A stretch of 64,000 nt of DNA. It comes from Plut-88900 sp963668115 (lineage in GTDB: Bacteria; Chloroflexota; Dehalococcoidia; Plut-88900). The notes beneath the pieces were generated by a model. That model saw only the letters and a program-made list of their open reading frames with translations, was not told the origin of the DNA and searched no databases. The stretch is from positions 2,046,001 to 2,110,000 of the forward strand of contig OY764147.1 in NCBI GenBank assembly GCA_963668115.1, read 5' to 3'. The first letter of the stretch is position 1, and each line of letters begins with the position of its first letter. This document shows positions 17,857-26,213 of this stretch, one piece after another. Made by a program: the position numbers and the translations under genes.

Positions 17857-18627
17857 ATGGCGCCGGAGGACGAGGGGACGAATCACCCCGTTCAGCCGAG
17901 CATCGACCCCTCCCGCCACCCCCACATCTGCCGCGACCTCTCCCGGGCCGCGGCGGACAGGTGCGACCAGGTCCTGAGAGGCTCCAACTATACCTTCCTC
18001 GTCGCCCTCTCCCTCGACGGCAAGCCCTTCGACTACGGCATCTACAAGCCCCGCCGCGGCGAGAACCCCCTCTGGGACTTCCCCATCGGCACCCTCTACA
18101 AGAGGGAGGTCGCCGCCTACCTCCTCAGCGAGGCCCTCGGCTGGCACTTCATCCCCCCAACCGTCGTCTGGGACGGCCCCTACGGCGAAGGCTCCCTCCA
18201 GCTCTTCATCCGCGACGCCCACAAGACCCACTACTTCGACCTCCGGGACACCCACCCCGAGGAGGTCAAGCGCATCGCCGTCTTCGACCTCCTCGTCAAC
18301 AACACCGACAGGAAGGGCGGCCACTGCATCAAGGACCCCGGCGGCAAGGTCTGGGGTATCGACCACGGCCTCACCTTCAGCATCGACCCCAAGCTCCGCA
18401 CCGTCATCTGGGACTTCGGCGGCGAGAAGATAGACCGGGATTGCCTCGACTCCGTGGCCCGTGAACTCGCCCGCTTCCACACCCCCAAGGGTCTCGCCCG
18501 CCGCCTGACCGGCCTCCTGGACGAAGAAGAGATAGACTGGCTGGCTATGAGGATGCAGGACGTACTCCGAGAGCCCGTATTGCCCGTGCTGAGGAGCCGG
18601 TGGGAGGTCCCGTGGCCCCTGGTCTGA
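17857..18627 (+). CDS. SCO1664 family kinase-like protein
   Basis: This 256-residue protein matches the SCO1664 family, related to the PI3/4-kinase-like fold. It has the phosphate-contacting GIYKPRRGENPLWDFPIGTLYKREVAAYLLSEALGW near residues 60-95. Next comes the catalytic-loop-like FDLLVNNTDRKGGHC near 147, with the Asp-Asn-Asp arrangement. WGIDHGLTF near 167 fills the metal-binding Asp position. The gene follows DUF3090 at once and is likely translated with it. The substrate is unknown; protein phosphorylation or AMPylation are both conceivable for this fold. Confidence 0.82.
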   Translation: MAPEDEGTNHPVQPSIDPSRHPHICRDLSRAAADRCDQVLRGSNYTFLVALSLDGKPFDYGIYKPRRGENPLWDFPIGTLYKREVAAYLLSEALGWHFIPPTVVWDGPYGEGSLQLFIRDAHKTHYFDLRDTHPEEVKRIAVFDLLVNNTDRKGGHCIKDPGGKVWGIDHGLTFSIDPKLRTVIWDFGGEKIDRDCLDSVARELARFHTPKGLARRLTGLLDEEEIDWLAMRMQDVLREPVLPVLRSRWEVPWPLV

Positions 18628-18640
18628 GCGCTTCCCCGGC

Positions 18641-19549
18641 CTAGTCGTTCCCCCCGAACACGCCCTTCACCTTCTCGATGAAAGTCTCATGCCGTGCGAA
18701 CTTCGCCAGGTACTGCACCAGCTCTTCGTTGCCCGCCATTATGGGGGAGTGCCAGTTTCTCAGTCGTGGCCCACTCCCTTTACCGTCAACCGAGGACGTC
18801 CGAAAGGTGGAAAACTCCTTCCACTGTTTCCGCTCCCTTTCGTACGTCAGCACCGAGCCTCCGGCCTCCTTCACCAGCACGATCCCGGCCGCCACGTCCC
18901 ATATCCGCGGCGCCGTAAACACCGAGTACTGGAACACGCCGCTGGAAGTCAGGGCCATCTCGTACGCCAGGCTCCCCGGCCCCCGCCCCTCCCCGACCGG
19001 CGCGCTCGGGCCGGCGTTCTTCGTGTACATCAACCTGAAGTCCCGGTGGAATATGGCCAGTTGGCCGGGCTGGGGCGCAGGGTTCTGCTTCACCGCCATC
19101 GGTACGTCGTCCTTGAATGCCCCTTGCCCCTTGCAGGCGTGAAACAGCGCCCCATCGGGCTTTGCCGGCCAGGGCGTCCATATGCACCCGACCTCCGGGA
19201 CTCCGTTGTGAAGCACCCCTATGGAGACCGCGTAGATCGGCAGGCCGTTGATGTAGTTGAGCGTGCCGTCCAGGGGGTCCAGCACCCAGATGAACTCCGA
19301 CTCCTCGGTCTGCTCGTCCGTGCCCTCTTCACCCAGAATCCCGTGTCCCGGGAACCGTCGACCGATCTCCGCCTTCAGGTAGGCCTCGCTCTCCTTGTCC
19401 GCCTCGGATACCAGGTCGGACTTGCTGCCCGCCTTCCCCTCCACCCCTCCCACGTTTCCGAAGTGACTCTCCAGTATCCGTGAGGCGCCTCGGGCCATCT
19501 CTATGGCCCCGGCCAGCACGTCCGACAGCGAAACGTCTTCCCGTTCCAT
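18641..19549 (-). CDS. inositol monophosphatase family phosphatase
   Basis: This 302-residue protein belongs to the Li-sensitive, Mg-dependent phosphatase family (IMPase/FBPase/CysQ). Metal-binding motifs are present: GEEG near residue 73, DPLDGTLNYINGLP near 91 with both Asp, and WDVAAG near 218. The substrate could be inositol phosphate, NADP-type nucleotides or PAP; the sequence does not decide. Its start overlaps the stop of the pncC gene by one base, so the two are co-translated. Confidence 0.9.
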   Translation of the reverse strand: MEREDVSLSDVLAGAIEMARGASRILESHFGNVGGVEGKAGSKSDLVSEADKESEAYLKAEIGRRFPGHGILGEEGTDEQTEESEFIWVLDPLDGTLNYINGLPIYAVSIGVLHNGVPEVGCIWTPWPAKPDGALFHACKGQGAFKDDVPMAVKQNPAPQPGQLAIFHRDFRLMYTKNAGPSAPVGEGRGPGSLAYEMALTSSGVFQYSVFTAPRIWDVAAGIVLVKEAGGSVLTYERERKQWKEFSTFRTSSVDGKGSGPRLRNWHSPIMAGNEELVQYLAKFARHETFIEKVKGVFGGND

Positions 19550-20061
19550 CAGTCCCTGGCGGGAACCTCCGACTCGATGCTGTTGCCCAGCAGGATGTCT
19601 CTCAGCAGTTCTATGGCGGCATTGGACGCCGACTCACGGTTCTCCACCCTGCCCCCCGAGAAGTGCCTCTCCACGCACACGTCGATTTCATCACCCGCTA
19701 CCGCCACGAAGAACAGGCCCACCGGTTTAGTCCTCGTGCCGCCCGTCGGGCCCATGACCCCCGTGGCCGCAACGGCGAGGTCCGTCCCTATCAGGCGTCG
19801 TGCGCCCTTGGCCATCTCCCGCGCCGTCACGGGAGACACCGACCCCTCCATTACCATCACGCCCTTCGGCACGCCGAGTACCCCTTCCTTGACCTGGTTG
19901 GCATAGGCCAGCACGCCTCCCAGGAAGTACCTGGAGCTCCCCGACACACTGGTCAGCTTCGATGCTATCAGCCCCGAGGTGCAAGCCTCCGCCACCGAGA
20001 CCGTCAACCTCCGCTCCTTCAGCGCCTCCGCAACCTGCTCAACTACCGAATGTTCTTCCAT
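19549..20061 (-). CDS. pncC: nicotinamide-nucleotide amidase (CinA C-terminal domain)
   Basis: This 170-residue stand-alone CinA C-terminal domain deamidates nicotinamide mononucleotide to nicotinate mononucleotide in pyridine-nucleotide salvage. Family motifs are VAEACTSGLIASKLTSVSGSS near residue 23, GGVLAYANQVKEGVLGVP, GSVSPVTAREMAKGAR and AVAATGVMGPTGGT near 98. The length is normal. Neighbouring genes on the same strand are the IMPase-like phosphatase (one-base overlap) and a DUF1989 gene nine bases away. Confidence 0.9.
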   Translation of the reverse strand: MEEHSVVEQVAEALKERRLTVSVAEACTSGLIASKLTSVSGSSRYFLGGVLAYANQVKEGVLGVPKGVMVMEGSVSPVTAREMAKGARRLIGTDLAVAATGVMGPTGGTRTKPVGLFFVAVAGDEIDVCVERHFSGGRVENRESASNAAIELLRDILLGNSIESEVPARD

Positions 20062-20070
20062 GCTATCGCC

Positions 20071-20682
20071 CTACGAACCCACTTCCACGCTGACATCCGT
20101 CGGGTTGCCGCTATTTGTAGCGTTCTGGTCCTGCGGGCACGCCGACACGCACACCCAGCAGTCCATCTCCGCCCTGAGCAGCACATAGTCGCCGGGCTTG
20201 GTCTGCGGCGCGGCCACGCCCATCCGACCGTCGGGAAACACCGGGAAATTCGTGAACAGGTTGACCGGCTGCGGAATCTCCACACCCGGCGCCCCTATCG
20301 CCTCCATCTCCTTCTGCAGGTTCTCCTCGCAGCTTGCGTGCCACCCCTCCACCCCCAGCTCCCGGTAGCGGCTCGGGTTGCAGGCGGCAAACAGCAGGTC
20401 GTGGATGCCGGGACTGTGGTCTTCCACGAGGGTAATGATGGGCCTGCGCTCCTGCGTGTAGAACGCCTCCCCCTCTATCGGGAACAGCCTCTCGATGGAG
20501 GGTCGGGTGTGGTGCGCGCTCAGGTACTCCTTGACGTTATCGACGTTGAACGCAAACAGGTCGACCGCCTGGCCGCCCCGCAGGTCGATCACCTTGATCA
20601 TCTCCCCCCGGGACACCCTGAACGCCTTCCCTTCACGAGCAGGTACGTGATAGTCCAACCGCTTATTCGCCAGTTCCGTCAT
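20071..20682 (-). CDS. DUF1989 / urea carboxylase-associated protein
   Basis: This 203-residue protein is a DUF1989 family member, the domain found in urea-carboxylase-associated proteins and recently tied to nitrogen-compound metabolism. Family signatures: VSRGEMIKVIDLRGGQAVDLFAFN near residue 25, ARxT-like region near 55, HDLLFAACNPSRY near 93, CEENL near 117 and NLFTNFPVFPDG near 140. The C terminus has CWVCVSACPQD, which matches the Cys-rich metal site of the family. No urea carboxylase or allophanate hydrolase gene is nearby, so its substrate is open. Confidence 0.82.
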   Translation of the reverse strand: MTELANKRLDYHVPAREGKAFRVSRGEMIKVIDLRGGQAVDLFAFNVDNVKEYLSAHHTRPSIERLFPIEGEAFYTQERRPIITLVEDHSPGIHDLLFAACNPSRYRELGVEGWHASCEENLQKEMEAIGAPGVEIPQPVNLFTNFPVFPDGRMGVAAPQTKPGDYVLLRAEMDCWVCVSACPQDQNATNSGNPTDVSVEVGS

Positions 20683-20840
20683 CCCTATTCCTCCACTGGA
20701 AGCATGTGCATCTCACCGGACAGTTTAAGGGTAGCAGACTCCGCATGCACCCCCTTGTGAGTGATGCGCGCCTTGGGTACACTCATATTGTGCCGTTTCA
20801 CATCCGTGACCAACATTCAGTACGGCGGACACCCACCAGA

Positions 20841-21074
20841 ATGGACACCCTTGAGAAATTCGCTGTAGCTGACAATTGGGACGCCGGTCACATGGGCTGC
20901 GGCGAAGTCATCATCCTGCTCAGGCAGCGCATGCAGCCCCTCGCACCGGGCCAGGTTTTCAAGCTCACCACCTATGACTTGGGCGCCCATGAAGACATCC
21001 CCGCCTGGTGCCGGCTCACCGAACGCCGCCTCCTGAAATCCGACCACCCCCACTACTGGATCGAACAGAAATAG
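20841..21074 (+). CDS. TusA-like sulfur-carrier protein
   Basis: A 77-residue protein from ATG 20841. It has the TusA-like plan of strand, D.G..CG helix (DAGHMGCGEVIILLRQRMQPLAPGQVFKL), then a PAWCRLT strand. In classical TusA the active Cys is in CPxP; here the Cys is kept but followed by Gly, so the carrier Cys may be the first Cys or the one in PAWCR. The same two Cys positions recur in the first 70 residues of the MetE fusion downstream. The DsrE-like gene starts 18 bp later. I see no ribosome binding site that sets the start beyond doubt. Confidence 0.65.
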   Translation: MDTLEKFAVADNWDAGHMGCGEVIILLRQRMQPLAPGQVFKLTTYDLGAHEDIPAWCRLTERRLLKSDHPHYWIEQK

Positions 21075-21091
21075 TTTCCTAAGGAGCCGAT

Positions 21092-21454
21092 ATGCCCGGA
21101 AAATTTTGCGTTAGCCTTACCCATGCCAAAGACAACTCCGATAAGGCCACCGTGGCCTTCGTCATAGCCAACGCCGCCCTCGGGTCTGAAAAAGACACCC
21201 TGGTATTCCTGAGTACCGAGGGCGTGCGCCTTTCCCAGAAGGGCTACGCCGACGACATCCACGAGGACGGATTCCTCCCTCTCAAGGAGCTCATGGATAA
21301 CTTCGCCGCAGTTGGCGGCAACATTTTCGTATGCGCCCCTTGCTTCAAGAAACGCGGCCTCGATGAGAACAACCTCGTGGACGGAGCGACCATAGTAGGC
21401 GGTGCAAAGTTGGTGGAGTTCCTCTCCGACGGCAGCCCCTCCGTCTCCTATTGA
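21092..21454 (+). CDS. DsrE-like sulfur-relay protein
   Basis: This 120-residue protein is a DsrE/F-like small protein. It begins CVSLTHAKDNSDKATVAFVIANAAL, the typical first strand and helix, followed by DTLVFLSTEGVRLSQKGYADDI. FVCAPCFKKRGL near residue 78 holds two Cys at the position where DsrE-type proteins carry the persulfide Cys. Such proteins hand sulfane sulfur to TusA-like partners, and this gene lies between two of them. AAGGAG is present upstream of ATG 21092. Confidence 0.75.
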   Translation: MPGKFCVSLTHAKDNSDKATVAFVIANAALGSEKDTLVFLSTEGVRLSQKGYADDIHEDGFLPLKELMDNFAAVGGNIFVCAPCFKKRGLDENNLVDGATIVGGAKLVEFLSDGSPSVSY

Positions 21455-21475
21455 TAGCTGCCGAGTGAGGCCCCT

Positions 21476-22996
21476 TTGGACCCCGTAGAACGCCACCCCT
21501 ACACCCCCGATGTCAGCTTTGACGGCGGAGACCTCGACTGCGGCGGCGGTCTCCTGCTCCTGATCCGCCGCCACATTGACCCCATGGAACGCGGTGGCCT
21601 ACTCGAAATCCTTTCCACCGACTCCACCGTCGAGATAGAGCTCCCCGCCTGGTGCCGGATGACCAGCAACGAAATGGTCTCCTGGACCAGGGTCAACGGC
21701 CAGCGCAGCTTCCTCGTGAGCAAGGGTCCGTTCTCGGAAAGCCGGTCCGCAACTGCTGTGCAAGCCGTCCCGTCCATCGGCGAACAGCTTAGGGTGGAAG
21801 TGACCATACCCGACTCCCTCCCCCCGCCCTCACCCGCCCCGAAGATTGCTCCCTTGTCCGTCATGGGCATCGGCAGCTGGCCCCGGCCCCGCTGGATGCT
21901 CCAGGCCGTCCATGACCGGCTCGAGGGTCGGCTGGATGAGGAAGAATTCCAGGCCACCGCCGACGACGCAGTTCGCCTTTCCATCGACGCCCAGGTCCGT
22001 GCAGGCGTGGACGTGGTCACCGACGGAGAACAGCGTCGGGACAGCTACGCCAGCTTTGTCGGGGGGCTCCTCGACAACTGCCAGCTTATCCCCCTGACCG
22101 ACCTCACCGCAATGGTCGACGACCCCGAGAAATTCGAAAAGGAGCTTCGCGCCCTAGACGTACCCGCGGGCGAAGTCCGCCACCCCGTCGTCTACGGCAA
22201 GCTGGGCAGAAGCAAGCCCCTAGCCCTCCACGAACTTGAATGCGCCCGCCAGTGCACCGATAGGCCCGTGAAAGTCGCTCTCCCGGGGCCCTACCTGCTG
22301 ACTCGCACCATGTGGCTTGACTGCCTCACCGACCTCCCCTACCAGACCCGCGAAGACCTCGCCCAGGATGTCGTCCGCATCCTCCGCGAAGAGCTGCACT
22401 TCCTCCTAGCCTCCGGCGCAGCCCTCGTCCAGTTCGACGAACCCGTCCTTACCGAGGTCGTGTTCGGCGGCGCCACCGGCAACCGCACCTTCATGTGCGG
22501 GGCACTGAGCGAAAAGCTCCCCCCCGACGCCGAACTTGACTTCGCCACCAACCTCCTCAACGAGGTTGTCCGTGATCTCCCACCCGACCGCCTCGGCCTC
22601 CACATCTGCCGCGGCAACTGGACCCGTGACGAGTCGGCGGCACTGTCGGGGGACTACAGGCCTTTGTTGGACCTGCTCAAGAGCGTAAATGTCGGGACAC
22701 TCTTCTTGGAGCTGTCCACCCCTCGGGCTGGTGAAGCCTCAATCCTCGGTTCTCTGCCAGAGGACAAGCGCATCGGCATAGGCGTCGTCAACCAGAAACT
22801 CGACGCTATAGAAACCCCCGAGGCTATTCGCGCAAGTGTAGATCTGGGCACAAACCTCTTCGGCAAGGAGCGCCTCCTCCTCACCCCCGACTGCGGTTTC
22901 GCTACCTTCGCCGACAACCCCGTTGCCTCCGCAAAGACCGCCGAGGCCAAGCTACACTCCATAGTTCAGGCCAGGGACCTGGTCGCCACCTCATGA
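21476..22996 (+). CDS. TusA-like domain fused to core methionine synthase (MetE C-terminal)
   Basis: Residues 1-75 of this 506-residue protein resemble the upstream TusA-like protein (LDCGGGLLLLIRRH, LPAWCRMT). Residues about 125-500 are the catalytic barrel of cobalamin-independent methionine synthase without the N-terminal MetE half. The zinc-site residues are present: FDEPVLTE near 322, HICRGN near 375 with His and Cys, and LTPDCGFAT near 470. Core MetE proteins are known to take the methyl group from a corrinoid protein rather than from polyglutamyl-methyl-folate. The start is TTG 21476. The TusA fusion is unusual and suggests a thiol or sulfur carrier works with methyl transfer. The gene overlaps the next by 4 bp. 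Confidence 0.8.
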   Translation: MDPVERHPYTPDVSFDGGDLDCGGGLLLLIRRHIDPMERGGLLEILSTDSTVEIELPAWCRMTSNEMVSWTRVNGQRSFLVSKGPFSESRSATAVQAVPSIGEQLRVEVTIPDSLPPPSPAPKIAPLSVMGIGSWPRPRWMLQAVHDRLEGRLDEEEFQATADDAVRLSIDAQVRAGVDVVTDGEQRRDSYASFVGGLLDNCQLIPLTDLTAMVDDPEKFEKELRALDVPAGEVRHPVVYGKLGRSKPLALHELECARQCTDRPVKVALPGPYLLTRTMWLDCLTDLPYQTREDLAQDVVRILREELHFLLASGAALVQFDEPVLTEVVFGGATGNRTFMCGALSEKLPPDAELDFATNLLNEVVRDLPPDRLGLHICRGNWTRDESAALSGDYRPLLDLLKSVNVGTLFLELSTPRAGEASILGSLPEDKRIGIGVVNQKLDAIETPEAIRASVDLGTNLFGKERLLLTPDCGFATFADNPVASAKTAEAKLHSIVQARDLVATS

Positions 22997-23694
22997 CCGG
23001 CCCGTCAGGCCCTCCCCCCGCGAACGACGAACAAATCCAGGTTCAGGGGTACCAGGGGTTCCGAGCCCCGGAGGGCCACTCCGGTCAGGGCACCCTCATC
23101 AACACTTCACGGGGCAACATCTTCAGCCTCTTCCACCCGACCCAGACCATGGATGCCGCCGTCGTTTGGGTCTGGGGGGCCAGGGGTGGTGTAACGGGCC
23201 CCGCCGACGGCATGTTCGTCCGCCTCGCCGAAAAACTGGCCGCCGAAGGCATTGCCTCTCTCCGCCTCGACTACCGTTTGCCCAACGACCTCTATGAATG
23301 CGTTCTGGATACGCTGGCTGGGGTTACCTTGCTGCTGGGAGTCGGGTTCAAGAGGGTGGCGCTAGTCGGGCACTCCTTCGGCGGGGCCGTTGTAATAGCC
23401 GCTGCGCCATATAACGACAAGGTGGTTGCCGTCGCCGGCCTGTCAAGCCAGAGCGCCGGTGCCCAACGCGTCGCCGATGTTGCCCCCCGACCCCTCCTCC
23501 TCGTCCACGGCGCCGACGACGCCATAATCCCCGTCCGCGCCTCCCAGTTCATCTACGACCTTGCCCAGCAACCCAAAGAACTCCGCTACTTCGAGGGCGC
23601 AGGCCACGGCTTAACCGAATGCCGTGAAGAGCTTGATGAACTTCTATTCGGTTGGCTCAAGGATAAGCTGGCGCCGCCTGTTCAGGAATCCTGA
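22993..23694 (+). CDS. alpha/beta hydrolase
   Basis: A 233-residue alpha/beta-hydrolase fold protein. The nucleophile elbow GHSFGG lies near residue 120, an Asp is found in VHGADDAIIP near 175, and the catalytic His in GAGHGL near 203. The ATG overlaps the fusion gene's TGA (ATGA), so translation is coupled. Substrate unknown; the link to the sulfur/methionine operon may be coincidental. Its 3' end overlaps the convergent M20 gene by 13 bp. Confidence 0.8.
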   Translation: MTGPSGPPPANDEQIQVQGYQGFRAPEGHSGQGTLINTSRGNIFSLFHPTQTMDAAVVWVWGARGGVTGPADGMFVRLAEKLAAEGIASLRLDYRLPNDLYECVLDTLAGVTLLLGVGFKRVALVGHSFGGAVVIAAAPYNDKVVAVAGLSSQSAGAQRVADVAPRPLLLVHGADDAIIPVRASQFIYDLAQQPKELRYFEGAGHGLTECREELDELLFGWLKDKLAPPVQES

Positions 23695-24929
23695 TTACAA
23701 ACATCCAGTGCCGTGACAGCCATCACCTTGGCGGCGGTCACCATGTCGCTGATGCGGATGTAGTGGTCGGGCTCGTCTACGGCAGCGTCCCAATTGCCCC
23801 CGGGCCCGTACAGGACACACGGGATCCCGGCCTGCCACAGGTGCGTAGTGTCGTTCCCCGAGTAGGAGTTCGGCAGCTTGCTCCCGACATGCGCCAGCTC
23901 TCCACCCGTCACCGCCCTGTACCCCCGACCCACCGCCTTCACTATCTCCTCGTCCGTGGGCATGTCCATCGGCTCCATGATGGTGCGGAGGACGCGGTAT
24001 TCGGGATCGGGCGGCATCTCCAGCTCGTACTCGAAGTCGGGGTCCGACGCCTTGATCCCGTCCAGCGCCCGACGCACTTCCTCCAGCACCCCCGCCGACG
24101 TCTGGCCCGGCACCATCCGGCCATCCACTAACGCCGTGCAGAAGTCAGGCACAAAATTCGGCCCGTTGATAACGTGGTTCCTGCCTTGCCCCCCGATTAT
24201 GGCGCCCACGTGTAGCCGGGGCAGCGAAGGTAGGGCAGGAAAGTGAGTGTGCGTAAGCTCCAGCCCGTTGATCGCCTCAATGGCCTTCGACATCTTCTGG
24301 ATGGCGTTGATCCCCGTCTCTTTCTGGCTGATGTGCCGGGACCTGCCCAGGACGTGGACCGCGATCTCCAGCCAACCGGCGTGGACGGTGAGGACGGTGT
24401 CCGCGTCGTTGGGCTCTGCAACTATCGCCATGTCGGGCCGGTACCCGTGCTCCAGCGCATACTCCGTCCCGACTCCCCCCTGCAGCTCCCCCACTACGCA
24501 CGCCACCTGTATATCACCCTTGTGAGCCGCCTTCGAACGACGTATCGCCTCTGCTGCCGCTATTATCGATGCCACTCCACCCTTCATGTTGTAGATTCCA
24601 GCGCCGTACAGCCGGTCGCCTTCCACGCTCGAAGTCCAGGGGTCTCGCTTCCAGCCCATGGATAGCGGGTCCTGGTCGATGTGCCCGTTCAGCATCAGCG
24701 TCTTCCCGCCACCCGACCCTCTCAGAGTCGCTATCACCTGGTATCGCCCAGGATCGACCTCCTGCAAATCTACCTCGTACCCCCACCGCCGGAAATTCGA
24801 TGCGAGAAACAAGGCTATCTGCGACTCCTCGGTCTTGAAGCTCGGTATGTCGATCAGCTTCCTCGCGAAGGAGACTAGCCAGTCCTCCTTCACCCGGTTT
24901 GTTACTCTTTCCAAGGTTTGAGTAGCCAT
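23682..24929 (-). CDS. M20-fold protein with altered metal site (1 of 3)
   Basis: From ATG 24929 the product has 415 residues with the two-domain M20 (ArgE/DapE/carboxypeptidase G2) plan. Of the five canonical metal ligands only two are kept: His in LNGHIDQDP (about 83) and Glu in VAEPND (about 172). The bridging Asp of DMKGG is Asn in YNMKGG (114), the second Glu of the DEE motif is Leu in GELQGG (149), and the C-terminal His is replaced in AVDEPDHY. All three paralogs here show the same changes, so it is a subfamily trait, not decay. It may use one metal or do something else. Stop codons and starts of the three genes are 14-25 bp apart. Confidence 0.78.
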   Translation of the reverse strand: MATQTLERVTNRVKEDWLVSFARKLIDIPSFKTEESQIALFLASNFRRWGYEVDLQEVDPGRYQVIATLRGSGGGKTLMLNGHIDQDPLSMGWKRDPWTSSVEGDRLYGAGIYNMKGGVASIIAAAEAIRRSKAAHKGDIQVACVVGELQGGVGTEYALEHGYRPDMAIVAEPNDADTVLTVHAGWLEIAVHVLGRSRHISQKETGINAIQKMSKAIEAINGLELTHTHFPALPSLPRLHVGAIIGGQGRNHVINGPNFVPDFCTALVDGRMVPGQTSAGVLEEVRRALDGIKASDPDFEYELEMPPDPEYRVLRTIMEPMDMPTDEEIVKAVGRGYRAVTGGELAHVGSKLPNSYSGNDTTHLWQAGIPCVLYGPGGNWDAAVDEPDHYIRISDMVTAAKVMAVTALDVCNQDS

Positions 24930-24943
24930 AATCAGTCTCCCGG

Positions 24944-26188
24944 CTATGCGGACAGGTTGCAGACCTCCAAGGCCGTCAGAGCGTGCGTCTTCGCGCACTC
25001 GACCATCTCGCTGACGTAGACGAAGGTGTCCGGCACGTCATCGAAGGTGCGGTCGCCGCCCGGGCCGTTGAGAACGCAGGGGATGCCGGCTTTCCAGAGG
25101 TGACATGTGTCGTTCCCAGCGTAGGACCGGGGAAGTATCGCCCCGACGTTGTCCGGCGGCGAGCCCGTGTGCCCTTCCATTGCCCGGGCCACCGCCCCGA
25201 CTATGTACTCGTCTCTCGGGATGTCAACGGGGTCCATGGTCACCGCCACACCCTTATACCTCGCAGGGGGCGGTATCTCGATCTCCCACCTCAGATCCCG
25301 GTCCTCGGCGCTCAGGGCCTCCAGGACCTTCCTCACGTCCTCTTCCACGCTCTCCTCAGTTTGTCCCGGCACCATGCGCACGTCCCAGATGGAGGTGCAG
25401 AAGTCGCTGACGTAGTTGGGGCCCTTCAGGTCGTGTTCCCGCCCCCGCCCCCCGATTATCGCCCCGCAGTTGATGCGCGGCAGACCGGGCAGTTCCGAGT
25501 GTGGTGTGTGCCTCAGTTCCACCTTATCCACAGCATTGATCACCTTCATCATCTTGGCTATGGCGTCGATGCCTTTCTCTCGGACGGTGATGTGCGTCGA
25601 ATATCCAAGTGTGTTGATGGCCATGCCTATGACCCCTGCGTGGGTGGTCATGATGGTCCGTGATCCGAAGGGCTCGGCGACTATCGCCATGTCCGCCGTG
25701 ACGCCGCTTTCCAGGGCATGCACCGTCCCCACCCCTCCCTGCAACTCCCCCACAACACACGCCACTACGATATCCCCCTTCAACTCCACCCCCGACTTCC
25801 GTATCGCCTCCGCCGCAGATATCATCGACGCCACGCCGCCCTTCATGTTGAAGGCGCCGCCCCCGTATAGCCGGTCCCCCTCCCAGCTGGGCGTCCAGGG
25901 GTCTCGGGCCCAGCCCATGGCCAGTGGGTCGATGTCAATGTGACCGTTCAGCATCAGGCTCTTACCACCGCCCGACCCCTTCAGCGTCGCTATAGTCTGG
26001 TACCGACCTGGCTCCACCTCCTGAAGATCAACCTCGTACCCCCGACGCCGGAAGTAGCCAGCCAGGTACCGGGCAACCTTCTGCTCCTCCGTCTTGAAGC
26101 TCGGGATCCGCAGCAGGCTGCTACACAGGTCTACGACCTCCCGGTCCCTGATCTTGGAGAGGACTTTCTGCTTTGCGCTTGCATCCAT
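24944..26188 (-). CDS. M20-fold protein with altered metal site (2 of 3)
   Basis: This 414-residue paralog of its neighbours has LNGHIDIDP, GGGAFNMKGGVAS, VVGELQGGVGT and VAEPFG, and its C-terminal stretch reads FDDVPDTFV where active M20 enzymes have AHxPDE. The lid/dimerisation domain spans about residues 190-320. The sequence is closer to copy 3 than to copy 1 in the N-terminal third (LQEVEPGRYQTIATLKGSG shared). ATG 26188 is chosen because the reading frame upstream overlaps the preceding gene's stop. The substrate is unknown; N-acyl amino-acid or peptide-like amides are the family expectation. Confidence 0.78.
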   Translation of the reverse strand: MDASAKQKVLSKIRDREVVDLCSSLLRIPSFKTEEQKVARYLAGYFRRRGYEVDLQEVEPGRYQTIATLKGSGGGKSLMLNGHIDIDPLAMGWARDPWTPSWEGDRLYGGGAFNMKGGVASMISAAEAIRKSGVELKGDIVVACVVGELQGGVGTVHALESGVTADMAIVAEPFGSRTIMTTHAGVIGMAINTLGYSTHITVREKGIDAIAKMMKVINAVDKVELRHTPHSELPGLPRINCGAIIGGRGREHDLKGPNYVSDFCTSIWDVRMVPGQTEESVEEDVRKVLEALSAEDRDLRWEIEIPPPARYKGVAVTMDPVDIPRDEYIVGAVARAMEGHTGSPPDNVGAILPRSYAGNDTCHLWKAGIPCVLNGPGGDRTFDDVPDTFVYVSEMVECAKTHALTALEVCNLSA

Positions 26189-26213
26189 CGAATTGCCTCT
26201 TCTGTACCTCGTC

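Noticed and set aside
25524..25532. Consensus DnaA box TTATCCACA
   Set aside because: Single copy inside an M20 coding sequence; no cluster or AT-rich unwinding region.
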